Of a stretch of 41,968 bases of DNA, positions 37,608 to 41,968 are shown piece by piece. The stretch is from an uncultured Methylotenera sp. Lineage in GTDB: Bacteria; Pseudomonadota; Gammaproteobacteria; Burkholderiales; Methylophilaceae. The first letter of the stretch is position 1. Each line of letters starts with the position of its first letter. The translations under genes were made by a program, and so were the position numbers. The stretch covers positions 1 through 41,968 of the forward strand of contig NZ_CAMLGS010000023.1 in the NCBI RefSeq assembly GCF_946479685.1, read 5' to 3'. A model generated the notes under the pieces. It saw nothing but the letters and a program-made list of their open reading frames with translations, did no database searches and was not told the origin of the DNA.

Positions 37608-38351
37608 ATGAATACATCTACCCACCACGATCATGATAATCACCATCATGAAGATCATGACCATTACTTTGTTCCATTTTTACTTATTCTTGTTTTTGCA
37701 GTCGTAGAAGCTGTTGGTAGCTGGTACACCGGCTCGCTCGCGCTATTGAGTGATGCAGGGCATATGTTTTCCGATGTTGCTGCACTAGGGCTGGCTTGGA
37801 TGGCATCCATCATGAGTAAGCGTGCCAATGTTGCGCGCCACCGTTCTGGGTTGAGTTATGCGGAGCTTGTAGTTTCTATCATTAATGCAGTTGCTATGTT
37901 GTTAGTTGTGGTGTTTATTGTGATCGAGGCCATTCTGCGCTTCCAGCAGCCGCATCAGGTGCAAGGCTTTGGTTTGATTGTGATTGCGAGCATAGGCTTA
38001 ATCGTTAATCTGGTGGTGGCCAAACAATTGCATCATCAGGCACATCATCATGGCGAAAGCTTAAATAATAGTGCGGCTTTTCTCCATGTGTTGGGTGATT
38101 TGCTTGGCTCTGTTGCGGCAGTGGTGGCTGGTGTGGTGATCTACTTCACGGGCTGGATGTTGATTGACCCTATCTTGTCATTGCTCATTTCATTGCTGTT
38201 ATTGATACTGACTTTAAATTTAATGCGCGACATTTGGCTAACCCTGCAAGGTCAGCTGACTAAATACCATCAGCATGCGCATGATCATAGTCATGACCAC
38301 GATCATCACTGTGATCACCACCATGATGACCATCACGATCACTCGCATTAA
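37608..38351 (+). CDS. Cation diffusion facilitator, truncated form with His-rich ends
   Basis: The 247-residue product is a CDF transporter with six membrane helices. Helix 2 carries SDAGHMFSD (His52, Asp56) and helix 5 HVLGD (His160, Asp164), the HD/HD zinc site of the ZitB/CzcD type; a His-rich loop (HHQAHHHGE) lies between helices 4 and 5. The N-terminus and the last about 27 residues are very rich in His and Asp. The usual about 90-residue cytoplasmic domain after helix 6 is absent and the chain ends in the His tail. It should export Zn2+ or a similar metal from the cytoplasm. CDFs lacking this domain are known but uncommon. Confidence 0.9.
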   Translation: MNTSTHHDHDNHHHEDHDHYFVPFLLILVFAVVEAVGSWYTGSLALLSDAGHMFSDVAALGLAWMASIMSKRANVARHRSGLSYAELVVSIINAVAMLLVVVFIVIEAILRFQQPHQVQGFGLIVIASIGLIVNLVVAKQLHHQAHHHGESLNNSAAFLHVLGDLLGSVAAVVAGVVIYFTGWMLIDPILSLLISLLLLILTLNLMRDIWLTLQGQLTKYHQHAHDHSHDHDHHCDHHHDDHHDHSH

Positions 38352-38419
38352 GGCGAGTGTATATATTGATTGTATATATTTAAAGCGCACTACTTTTGTT
38401 AACTAAAGGAGAATAAAGC

Positions 38420-38602
38420 ATGCCATACGTGAACATCAAATTAGCCGGTGAAGTAACGCGCGAGCAAAAAGCACAAATCGCTAAGGAAATCACCGAAACA
38501 TTAGAGCGTGTTGCGCATAAGCCTAAGTCTTACACCTATATTACGTTTGAAGAAGTGGCTTATGAAGACTGGGCCATCGCAGGTGAGTTGCTGGATGCTT
38601 AA
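38420..38602 (+). CDS. 4-oxalocrotonate tautomerase family protein
   Basis: The 60-residue product begins MPYVNIKLAGEVTREQK; removal of Met would leave the catalytic Pro1 of the 4-OT superfamily. The size matches the typical 58-62-residue subunit, which assembles as a hexamer. A GGAG site lies before the ATG. No aromatic degradation genes are nearby, so the substrate and role are unknown. Confidence 0.88.
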   Translation: MPYVNIKLAGEVTREQKAQIAKEITETLERVAHKPKSYTYITFEEVAYEDWAIAGELLDA

Positions 38603-38768
38603 CTGCGCACTCTCTGTTTTAGTGTAGCCGTTACACATTCCGGCTGCGATATCAGGCATGCTTTTGCATGCGTCTAGTCACGTTATATCCCCCGTTTTAA
38701 TAATCATGTATATTCCTGTGCGCTCGCTGTGGCGGGCGCATCTTAAACAATAATATTTTGAGGGATTT

Positions 38769-39290
38769 ATGAGTAAATTTATAACAGCAATGTTAGTGTC
38801 ATTGTTTGCATTTACCAACCAGGCATCTGCTGCGATTGATGAAACAATTCGCGTGAAAGAAAGCATTGAAATCAATGCGCCAGCGGACAAAGTATGGGCA
38901 ACTATTGGTAGCTTTGCCGATATGCGTTGGCACCCAGCGATTGCTAAAACAGAAATCACTAGCGGCAAAGCTCAAGAAGTTGGCGCTACACGTGTATTAA
39001 CTACACAAGATGGCGGCAAAATTAATGAAGTGCTGACCAGCTATGATGCTGACGCTAAAACCATGAAGTATGAAATCACGGAAAGTGTATTGCCAGTACG
39101 TGAATATGGCGCAACCTTAAAAGTGAAAGCTAGTGCCGATGGTAAAGCGACCGTGGTATGGAGCGCAATGTTTAAACGTAAAGATCCAGCTCACCCAGGC
39201 GCTGCAGGTCAGGACGATGAAGCAGCTAAAGCCGCGATTTTAGGTATCTTTAAATCTGGTTTAGAAAATATTAAAAAGATCTCAGAGTAG
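38769..39290 (+). CDS. Periplasmic SRPBCC-family protein resembling MxaD
   Basis: The 173-residue product has a signal peptide with probable cleavage at ASA-A (about residue 23), then an SRPBCC (START-like) domain: IEINAPADKVWATIGSFADMRWHP and VVWSAMFKRKDP. Exported SRPBCC proteins are rare; MxaD, found with methanol dehydrogenase genes in methylotrophs, is such a protein and this sequence looks like it in size and order. No mxa or xox gene is in the window, so it is an isolated relative. Its function is not established. Confidence 0.75.
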   Translation: MSKFITAMLVSLFAFTNQASAAIDETIRVKESIEINAPADKVWATIGSFADMRWHPAIAKTEITSGKAQEVGATRVLTTQDGGKINEVLTSYDADAKTMKYEITESVLPVREYGATLKVKASADGKATVVWSAMFKRKDPAHPGAAGQDDEAAKAAILGIFKSGLENIKKISE

Positions 39291-39308
39291 TTCAACACTG
39301 GATTGATA

Positions 39309-39346
39309 ATCACGGTAAATATTCAATTTGTCATATTTACCGTGAT
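39309..39346. terminator. Long inverted repeat after the MxaD-like gene
   Basis: ATCACGGTAAATAT (39309-39322) and ATATTTACCGTGAT (39333-39346) form a perfect 14-base stem with a 10-base loop; TGGATT (39299-39304) and AATCCA (39353-39358) add an outer arm. There is no U run, and the structure lies in the leader region of uvrC. It could stabilise the 3' end of the upstream message, terminate it, or bind a protein. Confidence 0.5.
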
Positions 39347-39387
39347 GGATTTAATCCAATTCAATTAATGGGCTGTAAAATAGGCCC

Positions 39388-41187
39388 ATGTTCGATGCCA
39401 AGCCCATTCTAAAAAACTTGCCCAACTTACCGGGCGTTTATCGCATGATTAACGCTAGCGATGAGGTGATTTATGTTGGCAAAGCCAAAGACCTCAAAAA
39501 GCGCGTTTCCTCCTACTTTAATAAGAACTTGCCTAGCCCACGCACGCGCTTGATGGTGAGTAATATTGCGCGTATAGAAACCACAGTGACGCGTAGCGAA
39601 GCAGAAGCATTGCTGCTGGAAAATAACCTGATTAAAGGCTTAATGCCGCGCTATAACGTGTTGTTTCGGGATGATAAGTCTTACCCCTATATTACGCTGA
39701 CGGGTGATGAGTATTCTCGCTTGGCGTTCCACCGTGGCGCGCAGCGCAAAGGTAATCAGTATTTTGGGCCATTTCCTAACTCGGTGGCAGTGCGTGAAAG
39801 TATTCAATTGCTGCAAAAGGTATTTAAGTTGCGCACTTGTGAAAACACTGTGTTCGCAAACCGCAGCCGCCCCTGCTTGCAACATCAAATTGCGCGCTGC
39901 ACCGCACCATGTGTTAATTTGATTTCGGCAGAAGATTATCGCAATGACGTGCATCAGGCGGCCATGTTCTTACAGGGCAAGACCACCGAGGTGATTGATA
40001 GTATTGCCGAACAAATGAGCGCCTCTGCGGCTAAGCAAGATTACGAAATCGCTGCCGTGTTTAGAGACCGTATCCAGGCGCTACATCAAGTACAAGCTAA
40101 ACAGTTTGTCAGCGACTTTAATATTTCGGATGCGGATGTGATTGCCGGTGCTGAGTTACAGGGGCAGCACTGCGTTAATTTGGTCATGATACGCGGTGGC
40201 CGTCACTTGGGTGATCGCAGCTATATGCCTAAGAATACCGATGGTGAAACCTTAGAAACCACTATACAAGCCTTTTTGGCACAACATTATGTTGCCCAGA
40301 ATACGCCGCCATTGATTGTGGTTGGCGTTAAAATCGAATCCGAGCTGTTTGAGGAAGTGCTAAGCGAACAAGCTGGTCGTAAAGTAAAAATCAATACCAA
40401 CCCGATTGGCGATAAGCGTGTATGGCTGAAAATGGCACACACCAATGCAGATTTGGCATTAGGGCAGCGTGCAGCTACCTCCGCCAATCAGGAGGCGAAA
40501 CTGCTAGCGCTGCGCGAGGCCTTGCGCCTACCTGATAGCACAGAACGCATGGAGTGCTTCGATATTAGCCACACCATGGGTGAGGCCACGGTGGCGAGTT
40601 GTGTCGTGTTTGATCGCGGTGATATGCAAAATAGTGAGTATCGACGCTATAACATTACAGGTATTACCCCTGGCGATGATTATGCGGCAATGCGCGATGT
40701 GCTTACCAGACGCTATAAGAAAGTGGCAGCAGGTGAAGGTAAGCGCCCAGACTTGGTGTTTATTGACGGCGGTAAAGGTCAGCTAGGCGTCGCGATGGAG
40801 GTAATGGCCGAAGTCGGGCTGGATGATATCTTGCTGATAGGCATTGCCAAAGGTGAAGAGCGCAAGCCTGGTTTGGAGACTATGATTTTCTCCGATACCG
40901 GTGAGATGGTTAACCTGGAAAAAGACAATAAAGGCCTGCATCTGTTGCAGCAGATTCGCGATGAAGCGCATCGCTTTGCGATTACCGGGCATAGAGCCAA
41001 GCGTGCCAAAGCCAGGATGCACTCCAGTTTGGAGGACATAGAAGGTATAGGTGCTAAACGCCGCAAGGCATTGCTCACTCGATTTGGCGGTTTAGATGGT
41101 GTAAAAAATGCTAGTATTGATGAACTTGCCAGCGTTGAAGGCATCAGTCAAAGTCTGGCTGAGAAAATATATGGCGAATTGCATTAA
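39388..41187 (+). CDS. uvrC: Excinuclease ABC subunit C
   Basis: The 599-residue nuclease makes both cuts around DNA lesions in nucleotide excision repair. It has the N-terminal GIY-YIG domain (LPGVYRMIN, EVIYVGKAKDLKKRVSSYF) at about 11-90, a UVR region near 200-235, the RNase H-like second nuclease domain (ECFDISHTMGEATVASCVVF and DLVFIDGGKGQL), and tandem helix-hairpin-helix motifs at about 545-595 (IEGIGAKRRKALLTRFG, VEGISQSLAEKIY). Length is usual. Confidence 0.97.
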   Translation: MFDAKPILKNLPNLPGVYRMINASDEVIYVGKAKDLKKRVSSYFNKNLPSPRTRLMVSNIARIETTVTRSEAEALLLENNLIKGLMPRYNVLFRDDKSYPYITLTGDEYSRLAFHRGAQRKGNQYFGPFPNSVAVRESIQLLQKVFKLRTCENTVFANRSRPCLQHQIARCTAPCVNLISAEDYRNDVHQAAMFLQGKTTEVIDSIAEQMSASAAKQDYEIAAVFRDRIQALHQVQAKQFVSDFNISDADVIAGAELQGQHCVNLVMIRGGRHLGDRSYMPKNTDGETLETTIQAFLAQHYVAQNTPPLIVVGVKIESELFEEVLSEQAGRKVKINTNPIGDKRVWLKMAHTNADLALGQRAATSANQEAKLLALREALRLPDSTERMECFDISHTMGEATVASCVVFDRGDMQNSEYRRYNITGITPGDDYAAMRDVLTRRYKKVAAGEGKRPDLVFIDGGKGQLGVAMEVMAEVGLDDILLIGIAKGEERKPGLETMIFSDTGEMVNLEKDNKGLHLLQQIRDEAHRFAITGHRAKRAKARMHSSLEDIEGIGAKRRKALLTRFGGLDGVKNASIDELASVEGISQSLAEKIYGELH

Positions 41188-41226
41188 GCAAGCGCTGACA
41201 ACAGTTACTTTTTTGGATATCACTAT

Positions 41227-41820
41227 ATGACTTGCAATATTCCAACCATGCTGACATGGCTACGTATCTTATTGATACCAGTATTTGTGGTTATTTTCTA
41301 TCTGCCGACCAATCCGCAGAGTTTCGGTGCTATACCGGCGCATTGGGTGAATCTAACCGCAACAGCAATTTTTGCCGTTGCTGCATTTACAGATTGGCTA
41401 GATGGTTACTTGGCACGCAAGCTTAACCAAACATCATCATTCGGTGCTTTTTTAGACCCTGTGGCTGATAAGCTAATGGTAGCGGCTGCATTAATCGTAT
41501 TGGTGGAATTTGAGCGCGTAGGTGCAGTCGTGGCATTAATTATTATTGGCCGTGAGATTGCCATTAGTGCATTACGCGAGTGGATGGCGGGTGAAGGGCA
41601 GCGCAGTAGCGTGGGTGTTGCCATGATAGGTAAAGTAAAAACAGCGGTGCAAATGCTGGCAATTTTATTTTTATTGTATTGGGACAGCATAGAGATTGCG
41701 AATGTAGGCATATTCCCTACAAAATTATTTGGGCAGGTGTTAATCGTGATTGCGGCATTTTTAACGTTGCTATCAATGGCTTATTATTTGCGTGCCGCCA
41801 TGCCGAAAATGAAGCGCTAA
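41227..41820 (+). CDS. pgsA: CDP-diacylglycerol-glycerol-3-phosphate 3-phosphatidyltransferase
   Basis: The 197-residue integral membrane enzyme makes phosphatidylglycerol-phosphate from CDP-diacylglycerol. The CDP-alcohol phosphatidyltransferase motif is complete: DGYLARKLNQTSSFGAFLDP followed by VADK fits D-G-x2-A-R-x8-G-x3-D-x3-D. It begins IPTMLTWLRILLIPVFV, typical of PgsA. It follows uvrC by 39 bases and precedes tRNA-Gly, a common proteobacterial order. Confidence 0.96.
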   Translation: MTCNIPTMLTWLRILLIPVFVVIFYLPTNPQSFGAIPAHWVNLTATAIFAVAAFTDWLDGYLARKLNQTSSFGAFLDPVADKLMVAAALIVLVEFERVGAVVALIIIGREIAISALREWMAGEGQRSSVGVAMIGKVKTAVQMLAILFLLYWDSIEIANVGIFPTKLFGQVLIVIAAFLTLLSMAYYLRAAMPKMKR

Positions 41821-41849
41821 TAATTTAATAGAAAATGCGTAACTAGTAC

Positions 41850-41877
41850 TTGACGATATCTTCAAACTCTCTATAAT
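41850..41877 (+). promoter_or_regulatory. Strong promoter of the tRNA-Gly gene
   Basis: TTGACG (41850-41855), a 16-base spacer and a perfect TATAAT (41872-41877) precede the tRNA by 37 bases, followed by a GC-rich GGCGCC discriminator typical of stable RNA promoters under stringent control. Confidence 0.85.
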
Positions 41878-41914
41878 GGCGCCTGTCTTAACGATGACAC
41901 AACGTAATGACGAC

Positions 41915-41968
41915 GCGGGAATAGCTCAGCTGGTAGAGCGCAACCTTGCCAAGGTTGAGGTCGCGAGT
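41915..41968 (+). tRNA. tRNA-Gly (anticodon GCC), 5' part, cut by the window end
   Basis: GCGGGAA begins the acceptor stem, followed by TAGCTCAGCTGGTAGAGC (D arm with A-box). The anticodon stem CAACC/GGTTG encloses TTGCCAA, with the anticodon GCC at 41948-41950. The sequence stops in the variable/T-arm region, so the 3' end is outside the window. Confidence 0.95.

Noticed and set aside
38268..38350. CAT/GAC-rich low-complexity DNA that looks like a tandem or CRISPR-like repeat
   Set aside because: It encodes the His/Asp tail of the cation transporter and has no regular repeat-spacer order.

Overview
The window looks like chromosome of a gammaproteobacteria-related or, more likely, betaproteobacterial methylotroph of the Methylophilaceae type (Methylotenera, Methylovorus, Methylophilus). 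This assignment is inference. It rests on the methylcitrate-cycle supercluster joined to sdh, fumarase and acnB, on a periplasmic MxaD-like SRPBCC protein, and on the surE-pcm-nlpD and uvrC-pgsA-tRNA-Gly orders. No phage, plasmid, complete insertion sequence or CRISPR array is visible. Gene density is high: no stretch above about 210 bases lacks a gene.

Layout. Positions 1-1258 (+) hold the end of an Old Yellow Enzyme, a nitroreductase and a thioredoxin-like protein, closed by a perfect 28-bp palindromic terminator that also serves the opposing genes. Positions 1351-13239 (-) are housekeeping: purB, tamA-tamB (outer-membrane assembly), a NYN/LOTUS RNA-binding nuclease-like protein, wrbA, a HugZ/PNPOx-like protein, a DUF2069 protein, and surE-pcm-nlpD followed by a small membrane protein rather than rpoS. 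ung (+) follows at 13431.

Positions 14184-34491 form the centre of interest, two divergent gene sets around a HutC-type GntR regulator. To the left (-) run a CitE-like lyase, a mesaconyl-CoA hydratase-like MaoC protein, a second CitE-like lyase, then prpB, prpC and prpD. To the right (+) run gntR, a possible small membrane peptide, malic enzyme, sdhC-sdhD-sdhA-sdhB-sdhE, a third CitE-like lyase, an acyl-CoA synthetase, class I fumarase, an EF-hand protein and acnB. Together the classical genes make a complete methylcitrate cycle: propionyl-CoA plus oxaloacetate to pyruvate plus succinate, with succinate returned to malate and either pyruvate or oxaloacetate (no mdh is present here). The three lyases, the hydratase and the ligase are not needed for that cycle. 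They suggest an extra CoA-ester branch, possibly one that makes or consumes propionyl-CoA plus glyoxylate through methylmalyl-CoA and mesaconyl-CoA. The divergent promoter carries a near-consensus -35/-10 pair overlapped by a 16-bp inverted repeat, a good operator candidate.

Two repeats sit inside this cluster: a 145-bp MITE-like element with long imperfect terminal inverted repeats between sdhA and sdhB, whose right end supplies the sdhB ribosome-binding site, and a pair of degenerate inverted REP/dRS3-like ends between prpC and prpD.

Positions 34510-41968 return to general functions: two membrane proteins (one DUF2914), a YqhA/UPF0114 protein, rlmJ, a cation diffusion facilitator that ends in a His-rich tail instead of the usual cytoplasmic domain, a 4-oxalocrotonate tautomerase, an MxaD-like protein, uvrC, pgsA, and the start of tRNA-Gly(GCC) behind a strong promoter.
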